A DNA stretch of 64,000 bases, from assembly GCA_001839685.1 (NCBI GenBank), contig MLAK01000671.1:138853-202852 (forward strand), given 5' to 3'. How positions within the stretch are numbered: the stretch's first letter is position 1; each line of letters starts with the position of its first letter. Shown here piece after piece: positions 48,653 through 59,169 of the stretch. The stretch is from Tritrichomonas foetus (lineage: Eukaryota; Parabasalia; Tritrichomonadida; Tritrichomonadidae). The notes under the pieces were generated by a model. That model had not been told where the DNA came from. It saw nothing but the letters and a program-made list of their open reading frames with translations, and made no database searches. Made by a program: the position numbers and the translations under genes.

Positions 48653-51600
48653 ATGACGAATCTTCATCAATTTTTCGATACCCTTGATTCGAATTTAGTG
48701 ACGTCCCCCCATTTCAAAAACCTTTCCGCATTTCTCAAGGAAATAGACAATAATCAGGATTATCTATCACCGCAGCAATGCGTCCACATGCAAAATCTCA
48801 ACTGCAACTTGATCAACGAGGTCTGCAAGTTAATTCTCGGCCATAATGACTCAGCTGTTTTCCACCTGCTCTCTCAATCCAACGCCAAGATAATGAGATT
48901 GCAGAAAACCAATGACAAAAACGGAGACGCCACAACAAAAATGTTAAGCCCGCATCCAATGCTCGACAGTCACGACGAATTCGGTGATGAAAACAATGAT
49001 GAAAATATCATCAAGAATTTAAATAATGAAGACAATGATGATGTTATTGACAGAATCGCAGAAAAGCTTCAGATCAAAACACCAACATCAGAATCGGTTC
49101 TCGTCAAAACAATTTCCAATAAAATATCCAAATTGCAAACAATGAAAGATGAACTCATTGAAACTTTCGAATTGCCACGAAATACTCACACAGAATATGT
49201 TGTAACAGCTTTATCTTCTAAATTCTCTGATCTTGAAGATGAATTAAATAATATGAATGAGTTGAACAATCAACTTCAACAAAACCTTCAAAATGTTCAA
49301 AATAACGCACAACAAAGCAATCAAAATAATAATCAGCAAAACAATAAAAATGCTGATGAAGATAAAATTGCTTTGCAAGAACAATTACAAGACGCCAAAA
49401 ATGAGCTTATGAATGCTCAACAACAAATGAAGGCTCTTCAAAAGGAAATTGAAAAGAAGGATAAAACAATTTCGATATATGAAGGAGCTCCAGGCGCAGG
49501 AACTCAAATGGCCATCGAAGACTTGAATACCGAATTAATAAACATGAAGATTGAGCATGCGAAATTGAAATCCGACTTTGATTTAGTGAAATGTGATAAT
49601 TCTGATTTGGAAAGAGAGAATGAAAAGATTAAAGAACAACTAAATCAATTTGTAGCTGCTGTTAAAGAACTTCAGCGTCAAAATGAAACACTTAAAAAGA
49701 AACTAAGTGATTCTCATAACTATATTTTGAATCAACAAGAACAAAACCAAATTTCTAGCCAACAAGAAAAACAAGAACAAATCAGAATGTCCGAAGACCA
49801 ACTTAAAGTTTTCGACAGCATGGTTGCTCAATTTGAATCTCAATCTGATGAATTACTCAAAGAAGCAAGTTTAAGAGTAACTTTGCTTGATGTTATTCAA
49901 AAATCATCATCATTGAATCAAATATACGAAAACCGCCTCGTTAAAGCAGAGCAAAGAATCGCACATCTTACTGATATGAATAACCTTCTTGCCAAAAAAG
50001 AAGCAGAATCAGCTAAACAATCACCCATTTCATCTCCTAAGAGCTCACCTAGAAATTCACCAAGAGCTTCTCCAAAATCCGCTACAAAAAATTTCATTGA
50101 CGTGAATGAAAATGAGGATTCTGATTATGATCCAAATTGTGAAAAAGTTGATGAAAGCTTAATAGAAACCATTAAAACAGTAATTGAACCAGTTGGTAGA
50201 GATTTAAGGAATACTTTACTTGGAATTTGTAATAATGATGACTTAACAATCGTTAAACGAATTGTTACTGTTATTTCCACACTTGCTGGCGATCTTTTCC
50301 AAAGAGATAATTATGACGAAAATAATGGCGATAGTAATGAATTGAACGATGATAGAATTTACTTGTTAATCAATACAATAGGAAGCCTCGTTAAATTCAT
50401 AAATGATACAGTAAATTCAAAAGAAATACAAACATGGGCACTTTCCAAGTATTCATTTGATGATGCTTCTAGATTGATGTCTTATCAAGCCGATTCAATT
50501 GGTAAATTCATCAAAGAAAACTGCATTGATATCAGAAATGATTCAACTAACATATTCAGTGCATTTATTGAAAAGCATGATCCTTATCAACTTGAGCAAA
50601 CTTTAACAGAATTCATTTCGAAATTTGAAGATATTCGAACCAATGAAGGAAAATGCTTATTAGTTCTTTTACATCAAGCACTTTCAGCCGGAATGCTTAT
50701 GGAGATGTATTCAATGCATGCAACAATGCAATGCGATTTGCAATCGCAAACAATTCGAAATCTCAGACAGAATCTTTCTGATTCACGAAAACGAATTCGA
50801 GAAGCGGCCGATGAAATGGAAGCTACCAAACAAGAACTCTTGAAATATCAAAGTGAAAGACTTCATAGAACAAGTGAAATTCTTCATGATATGGAGGAAC
50901 CGCATACACTTTCCGATCATTATACTGAAGATGAAGGCACACAAACCAAACAATCAAACCATCAAACTAACCAGGATACCACGAACACCAATACAAAAGG
51001 ACTTATAAACGCAAATGCAAATTCCACAAACGTTAACACAAATGCAAATGACAGCACAAACGCTCACGTTAGCTCAAATGTTAATAATGATAACACGAAT
51101 ATGAATGCGAATAATAGTACAAAGATTTATAATGAGCAAAATGTTAGACCAAATGATGGCCCGAGTGAAACAGAACTGAGTGATTTCACTGAAGAAAGAA
51201 AGAAGGCCTTTGATAATATAAATGAAATTAGTGTTGCTTTCGATGACCAATACATCATTGATATGCAAAAGAAACTCGATGAAACCCGAAAAGAAGTTAC
51301 AGAAAATAAATCCAAACTTGATCGTTATCGAAAAATTGTAAGAAGTGTTAAAGTTGCACTTCGTAAAGAATTCCTTGCAGGAAACCAATCGCCTGTCATT
51401 TTAGATTCCTTTAATGCAGTCAATGCTTTAGAAGAATCTGATTCTACTTTTGGAAATCCAGGAAATGAAATCATGATGACAAATGATATGAAAGAGCACT
51501 TGGAGCAAGTTGCAAAAGATGCATCTGATAAATTGAAAGCTGTTGAAAAAGAAAATAATTCATTAAAAGAACAAATTGCTCAACAAAATCTTCAAGTTGA

Positions 51601-52939
51601 ACAAATTAATGCAAGAGCAAACAGTGCTGAAAAATTGCGAAAGAAGGCAGAGAAAAACTTGAAAGAAACAACTGATGTTATTTATCCAAAAATCGATGAT
51701 CTTCAACAAAGAATTGAAAAAACAACAGCCGATTATGAAGAAAAATTGGCAAAAGTTAATGAAGAAAATGAGCAATTACGAATTCTAATTCAAAAATTAA
51801 AACAAAAAGCGCAAGCTAAATTCTCAGAATTCCAAGAAACCAACAAAAGTAAGCAGAATAAGTTAAGAGAAGCTTTCAAACGACAAAAGAAAAGCTATGA
51901 AGATACAATCGCTGATCTAAATAAAGAACTTGAATCAATAAAGAAAGAACATGAAAGTTCAGCTGATTTGATTAAGGAGGCCAAAGCTGAAACTGAAGAA
52001 GTTCGTCAAAAACTCAAGCTTGTTCAAGTTGAATGTAAGCTTGTACAAGCAAAATTAGCAGGTAAAGATGAAGAATTGAAACGTGATAAAACAATTGTTG
52101 ATTCACAATGGAAATTAAAACAACTTGGGCTTCAAGCATCAACACAAAACATCATTGATTCACATAAAAAAGAACTCGACGAACGATCTAACAACTTTTT
52201 GATCGGTGTTGCCAACTTGTTTAAAGAATTTGTTGATGTTAAAAAGACACTCACATTTGAAAATGTTTATCAAATGTTGGTTGAAGCATCTCGACTTCTT
52301 GAAAACTATTCTCGTCATGCAAATGAATTGGATCGAATCAAAGTTGCAATGACACCATCAAAAATGAACTCAACTACGCAAAACATCAGCTTTATGACAC
52401 CTAAAAAGAATAACACTTCTTCTTTCATGCAAAACAACACAAACATGAATACCAATGCCAAAAATGGAAATGATGATATGAATGGTGACTTATCAAAAAC
52501 TGTTGGACAAGCTGTCCAACAAAATGAAATCATGAGAATGCAACTTGACAGTGTAGAAAACGAGAATTTGGATCTCAAGAAGAAATTGAAGGCGAAGGAT
52601 TTAGCTTTAATTTCAAGGGCTACAACCAAAGACTGGGAAAATTGGGCATTACCTTTCTATAAGAAGCTTTTGCCAACAATCACTTCACTATCTCAACAAC
52701 CTGGGCAATTACAGAACCAGCCAAATAGTTATGTGTTGAGGAGCATTCTAGGTGATGCTTTGAGACAACAAATCAAAGGCCAAACTGGTGAAGATGTTCC
52801 ACAAAAGAAGAAAGTTGATCGTCCAATGCTTCACATCTCAATAATTGTGATTGCAGCTTTAAGGCTTCAAAGAATGACTGGACTTTCAAAAGATGATATT
52901 CACACAAAAAGATTCCGATCTTTTGGTCCAAACGAATAA
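48653..52939 (+). CDS. Large coiled-coil protein (1428 aa)
   Basis: Begins MTNLHQFFDTLDSNLV with a helical globular head. Coiled-coil segments run from about residue 180 to 360 (LEDELNNMNELNNQL, KEIEKKDKTI) and again from about 850 to 1180 (KKLDETRKEVTENKSKLDRY). Two low-complexity stretches interrupt: Ser-Pro-rich (about 459-480, repeated S-P-R/K, possible phosphorylation sites) and Asn/Thr-rich (about 775-825). A non-coiled region at 495-700 and a conserved-looking helical C-terminus (after about 1320, NWALPFYKKLLPTITSL) are likely folded domains. No motor or catalytic motif. It follows the previous coiled-coil gene on the same strand. Function unknown; cytoskeletal or centrosomal scaffold is a reasonable guess. 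Stop TAA followed by AA. Confidence 0.72.
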   Translation: MTNLHQFFDTLDSNLVTSPHFKNLSAFLKEIDNNQDYLSPQQCVHMQNLNCNLINEVCKLILGHNDSAVFHLLSQSNAKIMRLQKTNDKNGDATTKMLSPHPMLDSHDEFGDENNDENIIKNLNNEDNDDVIDRIAEKLQIKTPTSESVLVKTISNKISKLQTMKDELIETFELPRNTHTEYVVTALSSKFSDLEDELNNMNELNNQLQQNLQNVQNNAQQSNQNNNQQNNKNADEDKIALQEQLQDAKNELMNAQQQMKALQKEIEKKDKTISIYEGAPGAGTQMAIEDLNTELINMKIEHAKLKSDFDLVKCDNSDLERENEKIKEQLNQFVAAVKELQRQNETLKKKLSDSHNYILNQQEQNQISSQQEKQEQIRMSEDQLKVFDSMVAQFESQSDELLKEASLRVTLLDVIQKSSSLNQIYENRLVKAEQRIAHLTDMNNLLAKKEAESAKQSPISSPKSSPRNSPRASPKSATKNFIDVNENEDSDYDPNCEKVDESLIETIKTVIEPVGRDLRNTLLGICNNDDLTIVKRIVTVISTLAGDLFQRDNYDENNGDSNELNDDRIYLLINTIGSLVKFINDTVNSKEIQTWALSKYSFDDASRLMSYQADSIGKFIKENCIDIRNDSTNIFSAFIEKHDPYQLEQTLTEFISKFEDIRTNEGKCLLVLLHQALSAGMLMEMYSMHATMQCDLQSQTIRNLRQNLSDSRKRIREAADEMEATKQELLKYQSERLHRTSEILHDMEEPHTLSDHYTEDEGTQTKQSNHQTNQDTTNTNTKGLINANANSTNVNTNANDSTNAHVSSNVNNDNTNMNANNSTKIYNEQNVRPNDGPSETELSDFTEERKKAFDNINEISVAFDDQYIIDMQKKLDETRKEVTENKSKLDRYRKIVRSVKVALRKEFLAGNQSPVILDSFNAVNALEESDSTFGNPGNEIMMTNDMKEHLEQVAKDASDKLKAVEKENNSLKEQIAQQNLQVEQINARANSAEKLRKKAEKNLKETTDVIYPKIDDLQQRIEKTTADYEEKLAKVNEENEQLRILIQKLKQKAQAKFSEFQETNKSKQNKLREAFKRQKKSYEDTIADLNKELESIKKEHESSADLIKEAKAETEEVRQKLKLVQVECKLVQAKLAGKDEELKRDKTIVDSQWKLKQLGLQASTQNIIDSHKKELDERSNNFLIGVANLFKEFVDVKKTLTFENVYQMLVEASRLLENYSRHANELDRIKVAMTPSKMNSTTQNISFMTPKKNNTSSFMQNNTNMNTNAKNGNDDMNGDLSKTVGQAVQQNEIMRMQLDSVENENLDLKKKLKAKDLALISRATTKDWENWALPFYKKLLPTITSLSQQPGQLQNQPNSYVLRSILGDALRQQIKGQTGEDVPQKKKVDRPMLHISIIVIAALRLQRMTGLSKDDIHTKRFRSFGPNE

Positions 52940-53377
52940 AAACAAAATAATTAATAAATTTGTTTTGCTGCCAATGAAGACAGCAAATCAAAAGTTCAAT
53001 AATGAAATGTAAAGATAAATTATTTTCTTGATTTCCATTTGTACTTTATTTCTTTTATCTTCTTTGAGTAAATTCTTAATTGAATATTTTTTTTAGACAC
53101 CGATATTCAAAATAATGTTTATATATATTACACTCATTTATGAAGATAAATATAATGATTTTTGGCGATTCTCTCTGTATGATAAGATAAAAGCCAAACA
53201 TACACATTTCAATCAGAATATCTTCAGTGTACTCGTAAATCATAAATAAATATATTTATTGTTACATTAACAATAAAAACGTATATATTATTATAAAAAT
53301 AAACAAATAGAATGATGAAGAAAATCAATATCATATAGCATAAAAAGAATATTTAACAAGACAATTCAATAAAAGAA
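52940..53377. other. Convergent spacer, no gene recognised
   Basis: AT-rich spacer between the 3' ends of the 1428-aa gene and the multipass gene. TATATA and ATTTATT-type stretches only. No gene seen. Confidence 0.55.
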
Positions 53378-54634
53378 TTAAGGAGTAAGTACATTTTTTC
53401 GTTTCTTCCATGATGTTGAAACTTTAGGATGATTTTTCAGCCCAGTAGAAATAATAAACTGAATTCCATGAATACCTGGTGTGAATAATAAACAAAATAT
53501 GATTTGAACAAATACCCACCAACAAGATCGAAAGAAACCTATTCGAACCCATTTAAATTTTCTTTCAACTCTTCGATTCCATTTAAATATACATGGTGTA
53601 AAGAATATAGGCAAGATAGTTGCAAGAGTATGTTGTAATATCAAAATGTTAATTATATCACTCGAAGATCTCGAATATAAAAATAATGAACACATCATTA
53701 ATGCCGATGCTACCCAGCTTGCGCCATACTGAATAAAGTACATAGCAATACCTGGATAAATGCAACACATGTGACATTTTGGACGACAACATGCAAAAAA
53801 GCACAATCTAAAAGATAAAAGTTCTAATAATAACATCAGTATTCCATACCCAACTGCAAGTGAAGTCGTAAACATTGCTTTTTCATTCATAACAACATGA
53901 TTCTCACGTATTAATGCTTTAATTCCAAATAAAACCATTACAACAAAATAAGCTAAAGTGAAAAATGAACCTACAACCTGAAAGCCACGAAAAGCAGCCC
54001 AAACATATTCTTCACGCATTTGTAGATACTCATCATCAGTTAGAAAGAGGTCATCTGGTGAATCAAAGCCTTTAATGAAAACAGATTGGTTGTATAATTC
54101 AGCATCTGTTGGAATCGGCTTGGCAGGAATAATAAAAGTGGAAAGTGGATCATGCGCATCTGGATCTGGCCCTGTATATGTTGCATGCTGCATTTCTTCA
54201 AAATATGTCATCATTTTGAATCTGGCAAACGTTAGCTTAATAATTGGCTCTTCCAAGACAAAACGATCTGAATAATCATTATTTTTAAACGAATATCGAA
54301 TTTTATCCATAAATGGTTCGTTTCCTTTGTCAACCAATTGTAATTCAACATTTGATATATTAAACCACTGTCCTTCTTGAAGATATAATTCGGCACATCT
54401 CATTAATAAGGCGACAACGGTTTTTTCTTGAGGTCGTTGATAAGGCTGATTAAAAATATCTCTAAGGTTTGTTCGTTCTGATTCAATCGCTTCCAACGCA
54501 AATTTGATAAACGTGTTTTGATTTTGATCCGAATTGTTTGCAAGAATATATGACGCCATGGTGTACATCTCGTTTAAGAATGCGAATTTGCCGTATTCGT
54601 TTAATTCCTCAACCGGTGGCGGCAAATCCACCAT
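53378..54634 (-). CDS. Multipass membrane protein of unknown family (418 aa)
   Basis: The first ~210 residues are hydrophilic, acidic and helical (VEELNEYGKFAFLNEMYTMA). From about 215 come at least five or six hydrophobic segments: FFTLAYFVVMVLFGI, AVGYGILMLLLELLSF, a Cys-rich connection (CFFACCRPKCHMCC), AMYFIQYGASWVASALMMC, LATILPIFFTPCIF and FVQIIFCLLF. The C-terminus is basic. Membrane topology with a cytoplasmic basic tail is likely. There is no conserved transporter or GPCR signature I can name. The ATG is CAT at 54632-54634. TTTAAACG at 54682-54689 lies about 50 bases upstream. Confidence 0.65.
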   Translation of the reverse strand: MVDLPPPVEELNEYGKFAFLNEMYTMASYILANNSDQNQNTFIKFALEAIESERTNLRDIFNQPYQRPQEKTVVALLMRCAELYLQEGQWFNISNVELQLVDKGNEPFMDKIRYSFKNNDYSDRFVLEEPIIKLTFARFKMMTYFEEMQHATYTGPDPDAHDPLSTFIIPAKPIPTDAELYNQSVFIKGFDSPDDLFLTDDEYLQMREEYVWAAFRGFQVVGSFFTLAYFVVMVLFGIKALIRENHVVMNEKAMFTTSLAVGYGILMLLLELLSFRLCFFACCRPKCHMCCIYPGIAMYFIQYGASWVASALMMCSLFLYSRSSSDIINILILQHTLATILPIFFTPCIFKWNRRVERKFKWVRIGFFRSCWWVFVQIIFCLLFTPGIHGIQFIISTGLKNHPKVSTSWKKRKNVLTP

Positions 54635-54681
54635 TATTTATCTTTCAAACAAGATTTTTGTGAAAATTTCTTCAATTTTTT

Positions 54682-54689
54682 TTTAAACG
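54682..54689 (-). promoter_or_regulatory. TTTAAACG motif, reverse orientation
   Basis: On the coding strand of the multipass gene it reads CGTTTAAA, about 50 bases upstream of the ATG; it also lies about 115 bases upstream of the EB1 gene on the other strand. Confidence 0.3.
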
Positions 54690-54804
54690 TATGTATTTTC
54701 TAGGATTTTATCTTTCAAACAAAGTATGGTTAATTGATTTTCAATTAAGGTGAAATAACCGTAATTTCTTCTCCATAATTTTTCTTCCCAAAGAATCTCA
54801 AGGT

Positions 54805-55536
54805 ATGAATACTGAAAAAGAAATAGTCAATTGGTTTTCCTATAAAACTGGTTCACAAATCCAAACATTTCGTGAAGTTCAACGCGGTGCCGAAATTTGC
54901 ATTTATTTATGCGATATTTCTGATAATCCAGATTTAAAGAACCAAATTCAACCTGGATCTTCATACGAAGAAAGACAATCAAATTACGAACTCGCAAAGT
55001 CACTTATTGAAAATCTAGGTCTCGAATTCACTTATGATATCGATAAATTATCTCGCCTCGATAAATCTGAATTTATTCGATTCGCTCAAGAAATTATGAG
55101 CCTTGAAGAAGACGATGTTCCAATTCAATACGACGACCAAAACGAAGATCAGAATGACGATCAAATTGAAGATCAGCAATTAGAAGACGATTCGCAACTT
55201 CGCCTTCACAATCAGAATCGAAATCAAACACGAAGCTATCGCCAACAGCAACAATACGATGACGACGAAGAAGAAGACGAAATGATAAACGATTTTGATT
55301 TCGATGGACTTTTTGCCGAACTCGATGAAGATTTGAATCAAAAGCTTCAAAATATTCATCAATTTCAAGAAGAACTCGACTATTATGAAGTTGAGCGTGA
55401 TTTTTATTTATCGAAATTGATGCAAATTGAAAAAGCTTGCAAGAAATATTCAGAGGATGATTATGATGCAGTAATTCGTGTTTTGCAACTCTCTTCGAGT
55501 GATTTTGCCCCAGTTGATGCAGAAGACTCGAGTTAA
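54805..55536 (+). CDS. EB1: EB1-family microtubule plus-end-binding protein (243 aa)
   Basis: Calponin-homology domain at the N-terminus: EIVNWFSYKTGSQIQTFREV, then GAEICIYLCDI, YELAKSLIENLGLEF and the Lys/Leu-rich SEFIRFAQEIM segment match the EB1 CH fold that binds growing microtubule ends. An acidic, Gln/Asn/Asp-rich linker follows (about 110-165). The C-terminus is an EB-homology coiled coil: ELDYYEVERDFYLSKLMQIE matches the EB1 signature E-R-D-F-Y-F-x-K-L-R, the site that binds SxIP-motif partners. Length (EB1 is usually about 270) is close to normal. It presumably acts at microtubule tips. Stop TAA followed by AA. The CH and EBH combination makes this assignment firm. Confidence 0.92.
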   Translation: MNTEKEIVNWFSYKTGSQIQTFREVQRGAEICIYLCDISDNPDLKNQIQPGSSYEERQSNYELAKSLIENLGLEFTYDIDKLSRLDKSEFIRFAQEIMSLEEDDVPIQYDDQNEDQNDDQIEDQQLEDDSQLRLHNQNRNQTRSYRQQQQYDDDEEEDEMINDFDFDGLFAELDEDLNQKLQNIHQFQEELDYYEVERDFYLSKLMQIEKACKKYSEDDYDAVIRVLQLSSSDFAPVDAEDSS

Positions 55537-56382
55537 AAAGTGAAAAGAATGAAGATTTGTGTACGATTTTATTATTTTAAAGTTATTATTAATACTATTT
55601 TTTTATTAATTGTCTAAATTATTTTTTTTCTCTCTTTTTTTTGACTCTTTCGATAATTCGAAGATATCAAATTTCGATATCAAAATCTTTCCCAAAAATT
55701 ATACAATTTAATGATAAATTGAGAAAATATAACATACGAGAATACTATATGGAGCACAATTCAAGACTATTTGTAAAAAGAGGAAAATCTAGAAACAGCG
55801 TATTGGTGACACTATGATATTTTCTTTCATAAATGGATTCTAATATGATTAAATTTGTTATAAATGATGCTTCTTCATCTTTTTTCTAAAATTAAGGAGT
55901 CACATATTAAACCATTTTCACAAGAAAAGATCAATATTACATTATATATTATCTATATAAGTGACAGTATCATCCCTTTGCATCAAAACCAATCGTTAAA
56001 CCAGAAAATAAAATTGACCTGAATAAACTAGAATTATAGAAAGTTTTTTCATGTTAGTCGTAATGCAGAGATATAAACAATTTATGATAAGAGAGCATAA
56101 TTTGAGTAAATTTATTCACTACAGAAAAGATTCACAAATTAATCACAATTTGATGATGACAAATGATTTATCAGCACCAGGAACCCTTTACTCAATTAAG
56201 ACTGTTGTTTACAATCCGTGGAGAAAAGATAGAAAATGATGAAAACGAAACGAAATGGAAAAAAGGATTCACACCTTGTCAAAAATGAAAGAAGAAAGTA
56301 ATCCATTTGAAAATAGAAAACTGCGCTATCTTTAAACGATAAGTGAATTTTTCAATACTTTACATTGACGAAAAAACAAAAA
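55537..56382. other. Intergenic spacer (0.85 kb)
   Basis: A small frame at 56051-56239 begins with ATG and has somewhat protein-like composition (LSAPGTLYSIKTVVYNPW), but no homology or upstream element supports it. TTTAAACG at 56331-56338 precedes the kinase gene. No RNA gene recognised. Confidence 0.45.
56331..56338 (+). promoter_or_regulatory. TTTAAACG promoter-like motif
   Basis: About 44 bases before the ATG of the kinase gene, sense orientation. Confidence 0.35.
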
Positions 56383-59169
56383 ATGGATAATTATCCAGCC
56401 TTGCAACCCCGTGAGGCCTTCAAGGATAACTTATCAAAATTCGAACTAAATTACGAAGATCTTACATTCGACCACACAATTGGCGTCGGTAGCTACGGCG
56501 AAGTCTGGCAAGGGAAATGGAAAGATTATCCAAATCTCGTCGCAATCAAAAAATTGCATGCAACCGAACTCGACGAACAAGGAAAAAATATTTATTATCA
56601 TGAAATTTCATCACTCGCCCAAACAAATCATGAGTTTATTGTTCCATTTATAGGATATACAAAAGAAGCTCCTTATTGTATCGTAACCAAATATATTCCA
56701 AATGATTCACTGTTTAATGCACTTCGCGACGATCCAAAAGGTCTTAAGCTGACAGCTACAGATATTCAAATGATAGCCTATGGAATTGCCCAAGGTATGG
56801 CCTTCCTTCACTCAAAAGGGATCACTCATCGAGATTTGAAGTCGCAAAACATACTTATTGACGAAAACAAGCTTCCGGTGATATGCGATTTTGGATCATC
56901 ACGAAAAGCGACCAATAGCCAACCTTTGAAGACAGCGGAATGTGGAACACCAAATTATATGGCCCCTGAGTTCATGAAAGGGGAAACCTACACAAATTCC
57001 GTTGATGTTTATTCGTTTGGATTAATTTTATGGGAAATGATTACAAAGAAACTTCCATTTGACAATTTACAACCAGCCCAGGTTATTTTTGCTGTTTTAA
57101 TTGACCACAAGCGGCCGCCAATTCCATCTGACACACCACAAGCTTTGTCGGAAGTAATGCAACAATGCTGGAGTGAAAATCCAAGTGAAAGACCGCCTTT
57201 TGAAGAACTTGTGCCACATTTTGAAAATGGTGATATTCTTTATAGTGGATGTGATAAAGATTCCTATCTCAATCTAATAAAAACACTCCACAACAAACAA
57301 AGTCATTCCCCAAAGCATTCAAAAGGTTCACGCGGCTCAAGTACAAAAATTGTCAGTAAAAGTTCGCACCATTCAAAAAAGCGAGAAAGTTTAAGTTCAA
57401 ATTTAAGTTTAAGCAGCTTAACTACTGAAGCTGCTAGTGCTCATGTTTTCGGTAATGTAAGTTCCTTAACAAATAATCAAAATGATTTTTATAATAATAA
57501 CAATAATAATAATGGTAATAATGGTTATAATAGTAATAATGGAACCAGTGGCAATTACAGCAGTGGTGGAAGCTCAAACAAATCAAAGAAAAAGACAAAA
57601 TATGTTGCACTCCCAAGATATGTTAAAAAAGGAAATGCTTCTATTCTTAATTCACAAACTAATTATTCACTAGCTGAAATGTATAAGTCAGAAGAACGAA
57701 TAAAGACTTCACCAGTAAATGCAAGTACACATGATTTGCTTCACGCTTATCTTTTTTCACTTTCTGACCGAAATACTAAATTAATTCATCCTGCAATCAA
57801 TTATTTAACTGCACATATTGATGATCCTGGTCTTTTAAAGCTTCCATTCTGGTCTCATGTATTAAATAGATTAGTTCACGGTCCACCTAGTGATTTTGAA
57901 ATTCTAAATGGACTTGCAGTTTCACTTGCACAAAGTAAGACGAAACTTGAAATGCTTTCATCGATAAAAGAACTCCATACTTATGTTGCACCCCAATCAC
58001 TAGACGTTTTCTTATATATAGTCACATTTACTGAACAATTTGTAACTCCAAAAATTATTGAAGAGCTAGAAAAACTATGTGATGATCAAAATTGTGCATT
58101 AAAAGCATATAAATTACTTAGCAAAATATTAATGTACTCTAATGATGAAAAGAACTGTGACATGGTGATAAATTTCTTGAAAAGTCGAATTTTATCACTT
58201 ACTGAATCACAAGCAGGGTCTGTTGCTCTTCGTGCGCTGTTTGATCATGATGCAGTTTCAGATGACTATATAAAGGCTTTCCTTCTTTCATCAAATACAG
58301 AATGCTGTCTTGCAGGTTATAATGCACTTTTTATTAAAGAACAACAACCGAATTTACTCAAAGTTCCAACATTATTAAAACACTTGACATGTGATGATAG
58401 TGAACTTCGAGGTGCAGCATTTGAATTTGTTCGAAGGTTTGCTAGGAAAGTTGAAGGGCCAGTTCTTGCACAAATTTTGGATGCACTTTTAACAGCAGTT
58501 TTTCGGTTTTCTTCAGAAAATGCTGTTTTACTTATTTGCTGTTTTGCTGCTGATTATGCACGTGCACCAGCTTTACTTTTACCACAAATTTCCGCTATTT
58601 GGCTTAATGCAAGTCCTTCAAAAGCACCACATATGATGCGTTTCTTTGCTGTTTTGTTTAGACAACCACCTTTTAGACGCCAACTTATTGAGATTCCTGA
58701 AGTTCCTCAATTTTTAAGCACAGTTTTACATGGTGATAAACCAGATGCTGCTTTATCTGTCTGTTGGGTCATTTCTATTGTTTCTGAAGAACGTGACTTT
58801 CTTATAAAAATAAATGAAACCGAAACAACTGAAGCAATTGTGAAATGGCTTTGCATGACCCGTGAACCTCGTGCTGTTAAATATTTCACACAAGCGCTCT
58901 TTGCGATTTCAGAATGTACTTTTTCACCTTCCTTCAGGGATGTATTGAAACACATTCTGACACTTGTTAGTGAAAACAATTCCGCTTGCCTATTATGCTT
59001 GAAGTTGCTTGTTTCGTTTTCATGCTATAAAGAAATGCTTGAATCCTTCATCAGTGCGAATACATTCCTTGTACTTGGAAGATACAAGCCTAATGATGAA
59101 AATGAAAGACTTATTATCAGAAATATTTATGATAACTTAAGAAAAGCAGGTCTTGTATTACCCATTTAG
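56383..59169 (+). CDS. TKL-type protein kinase with armadillo-like C-terminal half (928 aa)
   Basis: Kinase domain at about residues 25-285. The glycine loop IGVGSYGEV is near 33-41, the ATP-anchoring Lys in VAIKK near 56, the catalytic loop HRDLKSQN near 149-156, DFGSS near 169 and the APE near 194. H-R-D-L-K-x-x-N and the W-x-G-x-W-K segment (QGKWKDYP) match the tyrosine-kinase-like (TKL) group, which is expanded in trichomonads. All key catalytic residues are intact. A Ser-, Asn- and Gly-rich linker follows (about 300-400), then an all-helical ARM/HEAT-like half to the end. The track frame starts at a TTG; the ATG at 56383 begins MDNYPALQPREAF and is chosen. Substrates unknown. Confidence 0.9.
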   Translation: MDNYPALQPREAFKDNLSKFELNYEDLTFDHTIGVGSYGEVWQGKWKDYPNLVAIKKLHATELDEQGKNIYYHEISSLAQTNHEFIVPFIGYTKEAPYCIVTKYIPNDSLFNALRDDPKGLKLTATDIQMIAYGIAQGMAFLHSKGITHRDLKSQNILIDENKLPVICDFGSSRKATNSQPLKTAECGTPNYMAPEFMKGETYTNSVDVYSFGLILWEMITKKLPFDNLQPAQVIFAVLIDHKRPPIPSDTPQALSEVMQQCWSENPSERPPFEELVPHFENGDILYSGCDKDSYLNLIKTLHNKQSHSPKHSKGSRGSSTKIVSKSSHHSKKRESLSSNLSLSSLTTEAASAHVFGNVSSLTNNQNDFYNNNNNNNGNNGYNSNNGTSGNYSSGGSSNKSKKKTKYVALPRYVKKGNASILNSQTNYSLAEMYKSEERIKTSPVNASTHDLLHAYLFSLSDRNTKLIHPAINYLTAHIDDPGLLKLPFWSHVLNRLVHGPPSDFEILNGLAVSLAQSKTKLEMLSSIKELHTYVAPQSLDVFLYIVTFTEQFVTPKIIEELEKLCDDQNCALKAYKLLSKILMYSNDEKNCDMVINFLKSRILSLTESQAGSVALRALFDHDAVSDDYIKAFLLSSNTECCLAGYNALFIKEQQPNLLKVPTLLKHLTCDDSELRGAAFEFVRRFARKVEGPVLAQILDALLTAVFRFSSENAVLLICCFAADYARAPALLLPQISAIWLNASPSKAPHMMRFFAVLFRQPPFRRQLIEIPEVPQFLSTVLHGDKPDAALSVCWVISIVSEERDFLIKINETETTEAIVKWLCMTREPRAVKYFTQALFAISECTFSPSFRDVLKHILTLVSENNSACLLCLKLLVSFSCYKEMLESFISANTFLVLGRYKPNDENERLIIRNIYDNLRKAGLVLPI

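Noticed and set aside
56051..56239. 62-codon frame before the kinase gene
   Set aside because: It has an ATG but no homology, no upstream element of its own and sits in an AT-rich spacer; kept only as a note.
56365..56382. TTG start of the kinase
   Set aside because: The ATG at 56383 is closer to a standard start; the extra six codons carry no domain.
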